From an uncultured Chromatiaceae bacterium (GTDB lineage: Bacteria > Pseudomonadota > Gammaproteobacteria > Enterobacterales > Alteromonadaceae): a stretch of 30,784 bases of DNA. The position numbers and the translations under genes were made by a program. The notes under the pieces are model-generated. The model saw only the letters and a program-made list of their open reading frames with translations, did no database searches and was not told the DNA's origin. The stretch spans positions 1-30,784 of the forward strand of contig CAMLSF010000027.1 of NCBI GenBank assembly GCA_946482615.1, written 5' to 3'. This document shows positions 13,954 through 24,211 of this stretch, in pieces. Within the stretch, counting starts at the first letter, position 1. Each line of letters opens with the position of its first letter.

Positions 13954-14686
13954 AACGCCCTTCTGCATCCGGCTGGCCAACAAACTGCATCGCCTGGTGC
14001 ACTTCTTTTGGCAAGCTGGCATCTGGTTTGAGCGTGCCATTAAGCTGATAGTTGCCCTGCTCTCCTATCAGCGCAGTCACATTCAGTGCCAGTGGATTAG
14101 CGGGATCAGTCACCAGTTGCAGCTGGCCTTGTTCACAGCTTAGCTTCGCATCTATAGCTTTTAAATCTATCCAGCCTGAAGGCGCCTGAAACTTAGCATC
14201 CAGCCAGCTGGCTTTACCTGCCAGCTGCTCACACCAGGGTTGTCCCATACTGAACTGCTGAATATTCAGCAGCATAGTACCGCTGGCTGCCACCTGAAAC
14301 GGCAGACGTAATTTCAGTAAAGGGATTATAGGTTCAACCGGCAAACGTAACTGGCTGCTTTCAAGCTCTAATCCGGAAAAACCATAAGAGAGCTGAGCTT
14401 TGGCATAAGGTAAAGTGGTCTGGCGAATTTGGCCAATATCCAGCGACAACGCCAGTTTTCCTGTGATTAAAGCCCAGGGCTTTAATTGCCAGTTGACCTG
14501 CTGCAGTACATAACCATTCAGTGAGACCGCCTGGATCTGGCCTTGCCATAAAGTACCGCTGACCGGCCCTAACTGGACTTGTGGCGGCAAAGTCACCAGT
14601 TTCAGCCACCAGGCCGCTGGTGATAACAGCAATAAAAACAGCAGATACAGACCAATAGCGGCCGGGATTATTTTTTTATAATTCAT
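13928..14686 (-). CDS. gspN: Type II secretion system protein N
   Basis: The 252-residue product has an N-terminal membrane anchor (about 5-30, LYLLFLLLLSPAAWW) followed by a beta-rich periplasmic part with GPVSGTLWQG and repeated QL...L strands, typical of GspN. It is the last gene of the gsp operon, directly following gspM (stop and ATG adjacent). GspN is an optional component whose role is unclear. Its 3' end overlaps yrfG convergently. Confidence 0.88.
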   Translation of the reverse strand: MNYKKIIPAAIGLYLLFLLLLSPAAWWLKLVTLPPQVQLGPVSGTLWQGQIQAVSLNGYVLQQVNWQLKPWALITGKLALSLDIGQIRQTTLPYAKAQLSYGFSGLELESSQLRLPVEPIIPLLKLRLPFQVAASGTMLLNIQQFSMGQPWCEQLAGKASWLDAKFQAPSGWIDLKAIDAKLSCEQGQLQLVTDPANPLALNVTALIGEQGNYQLNGTLKPDASLPKEVHQAMQFVGQPDAEGRFTLKLQSR

Positions 14687-15151
14687 TTACGACTCAACCA
14701 ATAAACGACGGACACGCACCATACCAGGCGCATCGGCTAGCGCTAAATCCAGCTGCACTATGCTGACATTGTGCTGATACTGTAACTCATGCAACCAGGC
14801 CAGCAGCTGATCAAAACTGATGTCATTGAGCATCACTTGCATCTGATCATTTTGTGGCTGCATCCGGCTGACCTGGATTTTATGGCTACGGGCGCTGGAA
14901 CTAATCAGATCCGTCAGGCTACCCTGAACCTTAGTCTGAGCTGAGACCACAGGGTAACTGCGAACTTGCAATAATTGCTGGCTGACCTGCTGCAGTTGTT
15001 GCTGCTGAGTCTGATAACTCTGATGCAAAGGAGCCCATAACAACCAATAAAAAGCTGCTATCACCAAAGTCACGGCAGCGCCAAGCACCAGCTGTTGTTC
15101 ACGTTTTTGCAGCGACTGCCACCAGCTTTGGAGTTGTTGCATTTGACTCAT
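14687..15151 (-). CDS. gspM: Type II secretion system protein M
   Basis: The 154-residue inner-membrane protein has a short cytoplasmic start with WWQSLQKREQQ, one membrane helix (about 21-41), a Q-rich coiled coil, and a small ferredoxin-like periplasmic domain to the end. GspM pairs with GspL in the inner-membrane platform. Its ATG overlaps the gspL stop (ATGA). Confidence 0.92.
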   Translation of the reverse strand: MSQMQQLQSWWQSLQKREQQLVLGAAVTLVIAAFYWLLWAPLHQSYQTQQQQLQQVSQQLLQVRSYPVVSAQTKVQGSLTDLISSSARSHKIQVSRMQPQNDQMQVMLNDISFDQLLAWLHELQYQHNVSIVQLDLALADAPGMVRVRRLLVES

Positions 15152-16341
15152 GTTTTCACCCTCATCGCTACTGTGCCTTGTACTTTGCCACCTTCATTAC
15201 TTAAGGCCCCTTGTTTTACTTCGAAGCCTTTTTGCTCCAGCCGGGTTTTTAAGTTGTCAAAGCGCTGGAAGCTGTCGGCTTCAGCCTGAAACCTCAGTTC
15301 GCTGGTTTTCTGGTCGTACTTTAAATTATCTAAACGCACATTAGTTGTTGCAGCCAACTCCTGCTGTAAATCATTCAGCAGACTAAATAAACTGGCATCC
15401 TGAACTGCACCTGCGCCTTGTAATTTACGCGCCAGTTGACGGGAAATGTCACGGGTCGATTCAGCCGGGAAACGGCTTTTATACAAAGTCACCAGTTCAG
15501 CTCTTTGCTGTTGCAGCAGTTGCCCCTGCTGCCATACCTGAACACCTAAAGTGATCAGATACACCAACAAACAAGCCGCCCCCAAGGCTATCGAGCTTTG
15601 CCAGACAGACCAGACTTTGTTCCGGGCTTTTTTGGGCGCGTATTGCCCCTGCAGTAAACTAAAACGTTGTTCCGGCAGTTGCTGTGCTAATAAAGCTAAA
15701 GGCAATTCAGGCTCTGCCGCCTGCACATTTTGCAGTAGCTCTGTTGGCCAGGGACTGTAGCTGTGGATCAATTCGATATTCGCCAGGCTTAAAAAGTCCG
15801 GCCACCAACCGGATTCAATACTGGATGCCTGCCATGGGCCCTGGCGTAACAACCATTGCCCTGCCAGCTCTATGGCTGAAGCCCCATCCTGATGTAAAGG
15901 CAGCAACAACGCATCAGGCAATAACTGAATGGGCTGGAAGCCTGCCACCACTAAGGAGCCGACCCACTGTTCCAGTTGCACCTTTTTACACAAAGCCACT
16001 TGCTGCCAGTACTCTTTGCCACGCTGCTGGCATGAACCTAAAGCCAGATACAACTGCTCTATATCCTCGGCATGCTCTTCTTCCAGCATATAAGGCAAGG
16101 CCTGAATAATTTGCCGGTTAGGTTTTGAAGGTAACAAAACCTCACTTAACACCACATCAGCAGCAGGCACTAAAGCCACCACAGGACGATGGCCTAAACG
16201 TTGTGATAAAGCAGAGAGTTCATCGGCAGAGGCCAGTTGCCCCGACGCAATAATCTCTTTGCCAGAGGCGGACCAAACCAACCAACTGATTGGCTGCTGC
16301 GGCTGACTGCCCAGTCTTATTATTAATTGTTCGTTCACCAC
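15148..16341 (-). CDS. gspL: Type II secretion system protein L
   Basis: The 397-residue product has an actin-like cytoplasmic domain (about 1-240), a membrane helix (about 250-268) and a periplasmic ferredoxin-like domain after a coiled coil. The ALPYMLEEE segment (about 81-89) is typical of GspL. The protein binds the GspE ATPase at the membrane and pairs with GspM. The start overlaps the gspK end by 7 nt. Confidence 0.92.
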   Translation of the reverse strand: MVNEQLIIRLGSQPQQPISWLVWSASGKEIIASGQLASADELSALSQRLGHRPVVALVPAADVVLSEVLLPSKPNRQIIQALPYMLEEEHAEDIEQLYLALGSCQQRGKEYWQQVALCKKVQLEQWVGSLVVAGFQPIQLLPDALLLPLHQDGASAIELAGQWLLRQGPWQASSIESGWWPDFLSLANIELIHSYSPWPTELLQNVQAAEPELPLALLAQQLPEQRFSLLQGQYAPKKARNKVWSVWQSSIALGAACLLVYLITLGVQVWQQGQLLQQQRAELVTLYKSRFPAESTRDISRQLARKLQGAGAVQDASLFSLLNDLQQELAATTNVRLDNLKYDQKTSELRFQAEADSFQRFDNLKTRLEQKGFEVKQGALSNEGGKVQGTVAMRVKT

Positions 16342-17315
16342 TGGCCTCCAAACCGCCGCGCTATCACTTTTACGTTTTGTTGCTCATCAATCACCAGTAC
16401 AGACGCCAGATTAAACACGGTATCCATATAAGTCACTGTGGTTTCGAGCAAAAAATAATTCGAATTAATTGCCATCATGGCTTTGACCTCATCCGTGACG
16501 CTGATACTTGCCAACTGCGGACTGGCCCAGACTTCATCCAGAGTAGCAAAACCCTCTTCCGGTCTGCTGCCTATCAAATCTGAAGCAGCACTCTCATCCA
16601 GCTCAGGAATATAGGCCGACAGCAAAGCCGCATTTTCAGCTGTGACCGTATTGATATTCAGCTTACTGCTGCTGACTTTAGGGATCACACAGACCCAGGG
16701 CCGCACCAATTCGTAATCTGCCGGAGTTAAATCCAGCATAACCCGCAATTCAGAAACCGACCCCATTAAACTATTGGCGGTATAAAAGGGCATCTGCAAA
16801 CCTGCATAGTCATCCTGCTCAGCGCCACCTGCAATTTGCAACAAACTATCAGCGTCCAGCCAATCACTGATACGGGCCGTTAAATATTCAGCGGGCATCG
16901 ACAAATCTGTCGCCTTTAATTCGAGCAATCGCTGAAAAGCTTTTTGACTCGCGGTCTGACCCGCCCCAACCTGCTGTTGATCGGCTGGCCGCAGTAAATT
17001 ATTTAAGTTAAAACAGCTTTGTAAATCAATCAGTTTGCCGGTGATAGTACCGTTATCAACCGGAAAGGTAGCGCCAAGCTGAGCCCAGTCCTGCGATAAA
17101 TTCACTGTTTCTTTGCCCGCTACTGTACTTTTTAGTAAGCGGATGCTGGCCTGCTCAGCCGCAATGCCATACCAGTAGGCTTGTTGTTGTTGCTGTAAAT
17201 TCAACTGTCGTTGCAACTGCAACTGCAGGCGACCGCTCATCCCAACAGCGATGACGACCACCAAAGCGACAATCATCATCACGACCACTAATGCCACACC
17301 AGCTTGCCGGCGCAT
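16335..17315 (-). CDS. gspK: Type II secretion minor pseudopilin K
   Basis: The 326-residue protein has a prepilin-like start (MRRQAG cut before VALVVVMMIV). It lacks Glu at position +5, the hallmark of GspK, which sits at the pseudopilus tip. A large helical domain follows, with LQSCFNLNNL (near 98) and LNINTV, and with metal-binding aspartates expected in this family. It works with GspI and GspJ as the tip complex. gspJ overlaps it by 1 nt. Confidence 0.94.
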   Translation of the reverse strand: MRRQAGVALVVVMMIVALVVVIAVGMSGRLQLQLQRQLNLQQQQQAYWYGIAAEQASIRLLKSTVAGKETVNLSQDWAQLGATFPVDNGTITGKLIDLQSCFNLNNLLRPADQQQVGAGQTASQKAFQRLLELKATDLSMPAEYLTARISDWLDADSLLQIAGGAEQDDYAGLQMPFYTANSLMGSVSELRVMLDLTPADYELVRPWVCVIPKVSSSKLNINTVTAENAALLSAYIPELDESAASDLIGSRPEEGFATLDEVWASPQLASISVTDEVKAMMAINSNYFLLETTVTYMDTVFNLASVLVIDEQQNVKVIARRFGGQW

Positions 17316-17926
17316 CAGGTTAATCCGTTCATCAGGGTGTAAAAACGCTGCATTTCGCCCAGTTGTTCATGGGTAATGGTCAATCGTATCGCTTTGGGCA
17401 ACTTCTCATCATTCCAGGTTTCCAGCCATTCTTCGTCTTTTAAGAATTCCACTTTAAAACCTGTGACTCTGTCCAGCAGAGGCTGTACTTTTGGTTCAGT
17501 CCCCGTAACTGCATCCGGAAAGAGGCTAAAAAGCCGTTCAATTTTACCTTCACGAAAACGATACCCCACGGCCTGAATTTCGCTGCGGGGTAATACCATA
17601 CCGGGGTTACGCCAGCCATTGTGCACAAAAGCAAAACCACCCTCTTCGCTTTCCAGCATCAATTTGTCACCCAGCAAAGGCGATTTGACTGGTTCTTCTC
17701 CTTCCACCCTGATCTGCCTTGCGCTGATTTGGGCTAAATCCCGCTCCAGAATAAGGAAAAAACGTTGTATCTGTGCCAGACGCTCTGCCGCCTTTTGCGA
17801 AGCAGCGTCAGACTCTGTCACGCTCGACAATACGCTGGCCGAAGCCAGCCCCACTAAAGCGAAAATAGCCATCGCCAACAACATTTCAATAAAAGTAAAA
17901 CCCCGGCCAGCTTTAACGTTCGGCAT
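17315..17926 (-). CDS. gspJ: Type II secretion minor pseudopilin J
   Basis: The 203-residue protein has the prepilin peptidase site after G9 (GRG, then FTFIEMLLAMAIF) with the required Glu at +5. The globular part carries FFLILERDLAQI and YRFREGKIERL as in GspJ. It is part of the GspIJK tip complex that starts pseudopilus assembly. The gene overlaps gspI by 14 nt. Confidence 0.93.
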   Translation of the reverse strand: MPNVKAGRGFTFIEMLLAMAIFALVGLASASVLSSVTESDAASQKAAERLAQIQRFFLILERDLAQISARQIRVEGEEPVKSPLLGDKLMLESEEGGFAFVHNGWRNPGMVLPRSEIQAVGYRFREGKIERLFSLFPDAVTGTEPKVQPLLDRVTGFKVEFLKDEEWLETWNDEKLPKAIRLTITHEQLGEMQRFYTLMNGLT

Positions 17927-18284
17927 CAGGTTTACCTACAAAGGTTTGTAACTGATACACCACTTTTTCCGGGTTATCAGAAAGACTGACTTTAACTACG
18001 ACAGCACTGAAATTAGCGTCTGCCGTTTTTTTAATTTCCTGTTGCCACAACCAGCTACGATTGGCGAACTCCACAGTGGCCTGTTGGTTTTTTAGTGGCC
18101 AGGTTTTTTCCAGAAACACTGCATTCAGTTGATTCTCTGCAACATAAGCAGCAAAGGTCATGTTTTCCAAATGAGAAATGGAATTCATATGCTCAGAGGC
18201 GGTTTTCATCACAGCTGCACCAGCTGTGGCAAAAACCGCCATGGCGATCAGCAATTCAATCAGGGTAAAACCTTTGCTTTTCAT
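17913..18284 (-). CDS. gspI: Type II secretion minor pseudopilin I
   Basis: The 123-residue product is cleaved after G5 (MKSKG, then FTLIELLIAMAVFATAG), with Glu at +5. MTFAAYVAENQLNA matches the GspI core. It nucleates the GspJ/K tip complex. It overlaps gspH by 4 nt and gspJ by 14 nt. Confidence 0.94.
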   Translation of the reverse strand: MKSKGFTLIELLIAMAVFATAGAAVMKTASEHMNSISHLENMTFAAYVAENQLNAVFLEKTWPLKNQQATVEFANRSWLWQQEIKKTADANFSAVVVKVSLSDNPEKVVYQLQTFVGKPDAER

Positions 18285-18919
18285 GGCCTGTCGTTTTCCA
18301 CTTCGGATTTAGTCAGCGGAATACTGTATTCACCTTTGAGCACCTGATACCAAAAAGGGCGTTCAGTTTCATCCGCCAGCACCAACTGAAAAGGGCTAAT
18401 GTCGCCGGAGGATAAAATATAGATATTAGGTAACAAAGGTTTCTCACGTCTTGTTGCCGGACCTTTGGCTTTACTGTCCTGATCCGTTTTTTTAGCTTCT
18501 TCTTCGGCCGCTTCTTCCTGCTGTTCCAGCAATTCTTCCTGCAGTTTACGAAACTCTTCCTGACCTAAAATACTGTCTTCAGCCCAGCTTAAACCGTCGA
18601 GCTCAAGCTCTGCCTCTATGGTGTCAGGCCATGGGTGAAACTGCATAAACTTAGGTTCACCCACTTCCAGCCACTTTTGACCATCGTGAACCAAAAACTG
18701 ATAGCCTTTGTCGTTCAGCACTAAGCCAAAATCCTGCTGCTTTAAAATGGCAGTTTCAGACAGGACCTGCACCAATTGCTGCAACCTGTCTGTTTCTTTT
18801 TGAATGCGTGAAGGTCTGGATTCACTGACAAAATTCACCACCACGTAGGACGCCATCAAACCAAGCAACAGCATCACTAACATGATTTCCAGCAATGTAA
18901 AACCGCGGTGGTGTTTCAT
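18281..18919 (-). CDS. gspH: Type II secretion minor pseudopilin H
   Basis: The 212-residue product is cleaved after G6 (KHHRG, then FTLLEIMLVMLLLGLM). It is longer than most GspH proteins (about 160-190), because a very acidic, Gln/Glu-rich segment (about 118-155, including LEQQEEAAEEEAKK) sits between two strands of the globular domain; it is probably an exposed helix or coil. GspH joins the pseudopilus between the GspG shaft and the tip complex. gspG ends 3 nt upstream. Confidence 0.92.
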   Translation of the reverse strand: MKHHRGFTLLEIMLVMLLLGLMASYVVVNFVSESRPSRIQKETDRLQQLVQVLSETAILKQQDFGLVLNDKGYQFLVHDGQKWLEVGEPKFMQFHPWPDTIEAELELDGLSWAEDSILGQEEFRKLQEELLEQQEEAAEEEAKKTDQDSKAKGPATRREKPLLPNIYILSSGDISPFQLVLADETERPFWYQVLKGEYSIPLTKSEVENDRP

Positions 18920-18922
18920 TTT

Positions 18923-19360
18923 TTAGTTTTGCTGCTCTTCCGGTGCATCCAGATTCCAGTTACCTATATCATCATCTGTACCGGCAACACGGTCTGGTCC
19001 CATCGAATACACGTCAATGCGACCCATCTCACCGGGACTGACTAATAAGTAATCATTGTCCCATGGATCTTTTTGCAGACGTTTAATAAAACCACCTTCC
19101 GGGAAAGAGCGTGGCACTGGCTCTGAAGTAGCTTGTGTAACTAAAGCCTGTAAACCCTGTTCTGTGGTTGGATAAAAACCGTTGTCCAGCTTGTACAAAT
19201 CCAGTGCATTTTCCAGCTGCTGAATATCCACCACCACTTTTTGTCTGGCTGCTTTTTCCTGATTACCCATTAAGTTAGGCACCACCATACTGGCGATCAC
19301 ACCCAAAATAACAATAACAACCATGACTTCCAGCAGGGTAAAACCCTTTTGTTGTTGCAT
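18923..19360 (-). CDS. gspG: Type II secretion major pseudopilin G
   Basis: The 145-residue product is cleaved after G6 (QQQKG, then FTLLEVMVVIVILGVIASMVVPNL). The globular part has DLYKLDNGFYPTTEQGLQAL, DPWDNDY and a Ca2+-site loop (SMGPDRVAGTDDDIGNW), all typical of GspG. It forms the pseudopilus shaft that pushes substrates through the secretin. It has the clearest family match in the operon. Confidence 0.97.
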   Translation of the reverse strand: MQQQKGFTLLEVMVVIVILGVIASMVVPNLMGNQEKAARQKVVVDIQQLENALDLYKLDNGFYPTTEQGLQALVTQATSEPVPRSFPEGGFIKRLQKDPWDNDYLLVSPGEMGRIDVYSMGPDRVAGTDDDIGNWNLDAPEEQQN

Positions 19361-19363
19361 TTT

Positions 19364-20584
19364 TTAACCTCCGACTAAATTGTTTAATGCCAAAATAGGC
19401 TGCAAAATCGCCATTACAATAAATAAAACTATGCCAGCCATCACGGCGACTAAAACAGGTTCAAAGACTTTCAGTGAGACAGTGACCAGGGTTTCAAATT
19501 CTTTGTCCTGCGTATTGGCAGCACGTTCTAACATGCCATCAAGCTGACCACTTTTTTCACCGGAAGCGATCATATGCAGCATCATAGGCGGGAATAATTT
19601 GGTTTGCTCCAACGCGTTTTTCAGTGAAGAACCTTCACGGACTTTTAAGGTGGCTTCAGCAATAGACTGGCGCATATAACTGTTATCCAGCACGTCCGCA
19701 CTGATGCGCATAGCTTCGAGTAAAGGCACAGCACTGGCGTTCAAAATACTTAAGGTCCGGGCGAAACGGGCCGTGTTTAAACCCCGGCTCACCTTACCTA
19801 TCAATCCCAGTTTTAACTGCCTTGTGTCCATCTTTAGTTTAAAGGCTGGCTTTTTCATCGCCCTTTTAAAGGCAGCCACAGCCAGAAAAATAGCCAGCAC
19901 CACCAAAAGGCCATAGGCTCGTAAAAAATCACTGGCGGCTATTAAAAATAAGGTTGAACCGGGCAAACTCTGCCCCATATGCTCAAACTGCCCGACAATT
20001 TGCGGCACCACAGCAGCCAGCAAGATACTGATCACTGCAATAGCAAAAAAAGTCAAAATGGCCGGATACAACAAGGCTTGCATAATCTGACTACGCATAT
20101 GCTGACGCTGCTCAGTGTAATCTGCCAAACGATTTAATACCGCATCCAAATGGCCCGACTTTTCACCTGCCGCCACCATAGACGTAAACAAGTGATCAAA
20201 CACATAAGGAAACTCTGCCAGACCTTCAGCCAGACTGTAACCTTCTACCACTTTGGAACGCACGGACATCATCATGCTGCGCAAACGGGCTTTATCACAT
20301 TGCTCCGACACCGCCAACAGAGCGTTTTCTATGGGTAAACCAGCCTCGATCAGGGTCGACATCTGACGGGTGATCAAGGCCAGTTCACTGGCTTTAATAC
20401 CGGATTGGAACCACTTTTTACCGGACGCCAACAGTTTTTCCTGACGCGACGCCAACTCTAAACTCAGAGGCGTCAGCTTTTGCTCACGCAACAACTGACG
20501 GGCCTGACGGGCATTATCGGCTTCCAGTACACCTTTACTGCGACGCCCTTTGGCGTCCATGGCCTGGTATTCAAAAGCTGGCAC
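19364..20584 (-). CDS. gspF: Type II secretion inner-membrane protein F
   Basis: The 406-residue product starts with the short N-terminal motif AFEYQAMDAKG, then two cytoplasmic GspF domains (about 65-190 and 270-395, with ALLYPAIL and the MIASGEKSGQLD / MVAAGEKSGHLD pair that mark the duplication), and three membrane helices (about 170-190, 220-240, 375-395). It is the platform protein that transmits the GspE ATPase motion to the pseudopilus. It overlaps gspE by 1 nt. Confidence 0.97.
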   Translation of the reverse strand: MPAFEYQAMDAKGRRSKGVLEADNARQARQLLREQKLTPLSLELASRQEKLLASGKKWFQSGIKASELALITRQMSTLIEAGLPIENALLAVSEQCDKARLRSMMMSVRSKVVEGYSLAEGLAEFPYVFDHLFTSMVAAGEKSGHLDAVLNRLADYTEQRQHMRSQIMQALLYPAILTFFAIAVISILLAAVVPQIVGQFEHMGQSLPGSTLFLIAASDFLRAYGLLVVLAIFLAVAAFKRAMKKPAFKLKMDTRQLKLGLIGKVSRGLNTARFARTLSILNASAVPLLEAMRISADVLDNSYMRQSIAEATLKVREGSSLKNALEQTKLFPPMMLHMIASGEKSGQLDGMLERAANTQDKEFETLVTVSLKVFEPVLVAVMAGIVLFIVMAILQPILALNNLVGG

Positions 20585-22092
20585 TACAGATCCTCTCGGG
20601 TCACACGCAACACCTCTTCCAGTGTGGTTTCACCCATTAAAACTTTACTGAAACCGTCCTGACGGATACTGGGGCTTTGAGTGCGAATATACTTTTCGAT
20701 GGCCTGCTCACCTTTACCGTTATGGATCAGCTCCCTGGTATGTTCATCAACAACCAGTAGCTCATGAATACCGGTCCGGCCACGATACCCCGTCTGATTA
20801 CAATGCTCACAGCCTACAGCACGATAAATCAGGGTTCCGTCTTTTTTTGTAACCCCAAGTAAAGCCCGTTCTTCTTTGTCCGGCTCATGGGCTTGTTTGC
20901 AATGTGGACATAAAGTACGTACCAGACGCTGCGCTAATACCCCTAGCAGGCTGGAGGATAACAAAAAGGGTTCAACACCCATGTCTTCCAGACGGGTGAT
21001 AGCCCCTGCAGCCGTATTGGTGTGCAGTGTGCTGAGCACCAGGTGACCTGTTAAACTGGCCTGTACTGCAATTTGAGCAGTTTCTAAATCCCGGATTTCA
21101 CCCACCATCACCACATCAGGATCCTGACGTAAAATGGCGCGCAAACCACGGGCAAACGTCATGTTCACCTTGGTATTGACCTGCGTCTGGCCTATGCCTT
21201 CCAGCTCGTATTCAATAGGGTCTTCGACCGTCAGAATATTACGGTCTTTGGTGTTGATCTCGGTCAGACCTGCATACAAGGTGGTACTTTTACCCGAACC
21301 TGTAGGCCCTGTAACCAGAATAATGCCATGAGGTTTCAAAATTTGCTGTGAAAAGCTCTGTTGCACTGCTGGGGTCATCCCCAGCTTATTCAGATCCAGG
21401 TGGGAGTTGTTTTTATCCAGTAAACGCAATACCACCCGTTCGCCGTGACTGGATGGCATGGTTGACACCCGCACATCTACAGCCCGGCCCGCAATACGCA
21501 AACTGATACGGCCATCCTGTGGCACACGTTTTTCGGCTATGTCCAGCTTAGCCATGACTTTAATACGGGACACCAGCAAACTGGATAACTTACGGTTAGG
21601 TTTCAACACTTCCCGTAATACACCATCAACCCGGAAGCGCACCACCAGATTTTTTTCAAAAGTTTCAACGTGAATATCCGAAGCACCCAATTTGATCGCT
21701 TCGCCCAGCATGGCGTTGATCAATTTAATGATAGGCGCATCGTCTTCGTTTTCTAATAAGTCTTCAGTTTCAGGAATTTCATCGGCCAGGGAGGCTAAAT
21801 CTACCTCATTGCCAATATCCTGCATAATTTGCTGGGCTTCGGACGAGTCTCTTTGGTAAGACGCTTCAAGTAAAGCGTCAAACTCAGTTTGCTGCAGCTT
21901 TTGCACCTTAAAAGGCGCAGACAATAAACGCCGCACTTCAAGCAATGCAGCAGGTGGCGTCTGAGGGTTCACATACAATAACCAGCCGTTGTCCTGAGCC
22001 TGCAACAGCACACCAAAACGTTTAGCAAAACCAAAAGGCAAACGCACTTTGGCCGCTACCGGCTGCATCTCATTCGAATCAACAGCAGACAT
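20584..22092 (-). CDS. gspE: Type II secretion ATPase E
   Basis: The 502-residue cytoplasmic ATPase has an N-terminal GspL-binding domain, ASDIHVE (about 137-143), Walker [10 protein letters not shown] (262-270), an Asp box, Walker B with [10 protein letters not shown] (326-335), a His box (TLHTNT), and a tetracysteine zinc site C395/C398 and C428/C431. Its length matches the family (about 500). It powers pseudopilus assembly through GspF and GspL. It overlaps gspD by 1 nt. Confidence 0.97.
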   Translation of the reverse strand: MSAVDSNEMQPVAAKVRLPFGFAKRFGVLLQAQDNGWLLYVNPQTPPAALLEVRRLLSAPFKVQKLQQTEFDALLEASYQRDSSEAQQIMQDIGNEVDLASLADEIPETEDLLENEDDAPIIKLINAMLGEAIKLGASDIHVETFEKNLVVRFRVDGVLREVLKPNRKLSSLLVSRIKVMAKLDIAEKRVPQDGRISLRIAGRAVDVRVSTMPSSHGERVVLRLLDKNNSHLDLNKLGMTPAVQQSFSQQILKPHGIILVTGPTGSGKSTTLYAGLTEINTKDRNILTVEDPIEYELEGIGQTQVNTKVNMTFARGLRAILRQDPDVVMVGEIRDLETAQIAVQASLTGHLVLSTLHTNTAAGAITRLEDMGVEPFLLSSSLLGVLAQRLVRTLCPHCKQAHEPDKEERALLGVTKKDGTLIYRAVGCEHCNQTGYRGRTGIHELLVVDEHTRELIHNGKGEQAIEKYIRTQSPSIRQDGFSKVLMGETTLEEVLRVTREDL

Positions 22093-24185
22093 TAGTTATT
22101 CCCCTGCTCTGCAGGTTGTGCTGCCGGTGTTGTAGCGCCTTTATCCTGAGCTTCTTTTTTCTGCAAATATTCATCAAAAGTGGGCGGAATAATTAAGCTT
22201 TCATCAAATTCAGGCATGGCTGGCGTTTCAGCGCCAGGCATCAGATGAATACCTTTTTCACCCTGAGCCAGTTGTTGCGCCCGCACATAATTGTATTTAC
22301 GTTGACTGACTTCACTGAGCAAACCATCGTCACGCATTATGGTTGGTTTGATAAAAATCATCAGGTTACGTTTACGTTTAGTTGATGAGGTAGAACGGAA
22401 TAAAGCCCCCAAGCCCGGAATATCGCCTAATAACGGCACTTTAGATTCACTTTGCTGCACATCTTCATCAATTAAACCACCCAGTACCACAGTGGCTCCA
22501 TTATCAGCCAGTACAGTGGTTTTAATTTCTCTTTTGGCAATAATAGGGTTGCCTTCGATATCACCGTTACGGCCTGAGACTTCCTGCTCTATGGTCAGTT
22601 TAACCGCATTACCTTCGTTAATCTGAGGGGTCACTTTGAGCTTAATACCGACCTCAATCCGATCTAAAGTGGTAAAAGGATTGGTACCACCTGTACCTGG
22701 GCTGGTGGTGGTTTTAATAGGTACTTCTTCACCGACAATAAAAGAGGATTCCTGATTATCCAGCGTCGTCAGCGAAGGTGTGGCAAGAATATTGGAATTA
22801 CTGTCACTGGTCACAGCCTGTAAAATAGCGCCCCAGTCGTTTTTCACTACGCCCAGCATCATGCCGGTCACACCACCTAAGGCTTCACCCAATTGGGTGT
22901 AGTCGCCATTTTGGTCTGGGTTTACAGTAGTGACATTTGTTTCAAGATTTGTAGTTGAAGTGCCTTTTATTGTTCTGGCCGCCGCCGCACCAGCTGCAAT
23001 CTGGCTGATAGGTACGACGCCGTTATTAAACTGAGTTAAACCACCCTGAGCGCTGATCCATTGCACCCCTAAGTTGGCACCTGAGTTATCCGCTACTTCA
23101 ACAATAATAGCTTCAACCAGTACCTGAGCCCGGCGGATATCCACCTGACGAATCACATCTTCCAGTGAGCGTAAAACGTCTGGCTGAGCGGTAATCACCA
23201 AAGAGTTACTTTCAGCATGAGCTTCGATGCTGACATCACGGCCCTTGCCTGAAGTTCTGGCGCCCTGCGCCTGGGTCGCAGCGCCCTGAGTTTCGGCCGC
23301 TATGGTAGCGCTGACGCCCTGTAATACTTTGACTAAGTCTTCGGCTTTGGCATATTTCAGGTAATACACGCGGGTATTGCCCTGACTTTCCAGTTCAGCA
23401 TCCAAACGCTGCACTAAAGCGACCACACGCTCACGGGCCTGACGCTCTCCACTGACGATCACGCTGTTGGTGCGCTCGTCAGCGACAATTTTCGGGATTA
23501 AAAACTCAGGCTGCTCAGACTTGCCCTGATTTTTATAGATATTTTCCAGAATACGCACCACTTCAGCCGAAGAGGCGTAACTGAGTTTGATAATTTCTAA
23601 ATCCTGATCACCGGCTTTATCAACACGGGAAATAATATCAACCAGTCGGTTTACCGTCTCTGCCTGGCCCGTCATCATAATAACGTTCGACGGGTCGTAG
23701 TTCACCACACTGCCACCACCACTTTGATCAACAAACTGGCGTAATAACGGCGCTAATTCACGGACTGAAACGTTTTTCACCTGCACCACGCGGGTCACCA
23801 TTTCATCGCCCAAAGCACCGGCATTGTCACTAACCACAGGGATATTGGAAGTTTTGGCATCTTTTTGCCGTACAACTTTCAGCACACCACTTTTCATTTC
23901 CACCACAGAAAAGTCGTAGACTTCCAGTACGTTTAAAAAGAACTGGTAGTACTGTTTTTCGTTCAGCATTTCATAGCTACGCACGTTAATACGGCCACGC
24001 ACCTGCGGATCAACAATAATAGTTTTGTTCAGATTTTTACCAACAATGTTGATAAATTCGTTGATATCTGTGCCTTTGAAGTTCGGCTGATATTCAGTTG
24101 CAGTTGCAAAAAAACTCAGTAGCGCAATAGCGCCCAAACCAAACCAACGGGAAATTTGCAGACGAGAAGATGTCACTGACTTCAT
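22092..24185 (-). CDS. gspD: Type II secretion outer-membrane secretin D
   Basis: The 697-residue product has a signal peptide cut about residue 30 (TATA before EYQPNF), the N0 domain (to about 110), N1-N3 repeats (about 120-330) and the secretin channel domain with [25 protein letters not shown] and a [13 protein letters not shown] end. A short Pro/Gln-rich C-terminal tail could be a pilotin-binding S domain, but no pilotin gene is nearby. It forms the outer-membrane pore. A small insert in N3 ([15 protein letters not shown]) is flexible. The gap to gspC is 26 nt, the largest in the operon. Confidence 0.97.
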   Translation of the reverse strand: MKSVTSSRLQISRWFGLGAIALLSFFATATEYQPNFKGTDINEFINIVGKNLNKTIIVDPQVRGRINVRSYEMLNEKQYYQFFLNVLEVYDFSVVEMKSGVLKVVRQKDAKTSNIPVVSDNAGALGDEMVTRVVQVKNVSVRELAPLLRQFVDQSGGGSVVNYDPSNVIMMTGQAETVNRLVDIISRVDKAGDQDLEIIKLSYASSAEVVRILENIYKNQGKSEQPEFLIPKIVADERTNSVIVSGERQARERVVALVQRLDAELESQGNTRVYYLKYAKAEDLVKVLQGVSATIAAETQGAATQAQGARTSGKGRDVSIEAHAESNSLVITAQPDVLRSLEDVIRQVDIRRAQVLVEAIIVEVADNSGANLGVQWISAQGGLTQFNNGVVPISQIAAGAAAARTIKGTSTTNLETNVTTVNPDQNGDYTQLGEALGGVTGMMLGVVKNDWGAILQAVTSDSNSNILATPSLTTLDNQESSFIVGEEVPIKTTTSPGTGGTNPFTTLDRIEVGIKLKVTPQINEGNAVKLTIEQEVSGRNGDIEGNPIIAKREIKTTVLADNGATVVLGGLIDEDVQQSESKVPLLGDIPGLGALFRSTSSTKRKRNLMIFIKPTIMRDDGLLSEVSQRKYNYVRAQQLAQGEKGIHLMPGAETPAMPEFDESLIIPPTFDEYLQKKEAQDKGATTPAAQPAEQGNN

Positions 24186-24211
24186 TAGAGTTTAACCATC
24201 TTAATTAATTA

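Noticed and set aside
15684..16109. 141-codon open frame on the plus strand inside gspL
   Set aside because: It is antisense to a strongly supported gene, with no ribosome site and a composition typical of a shadow frame.
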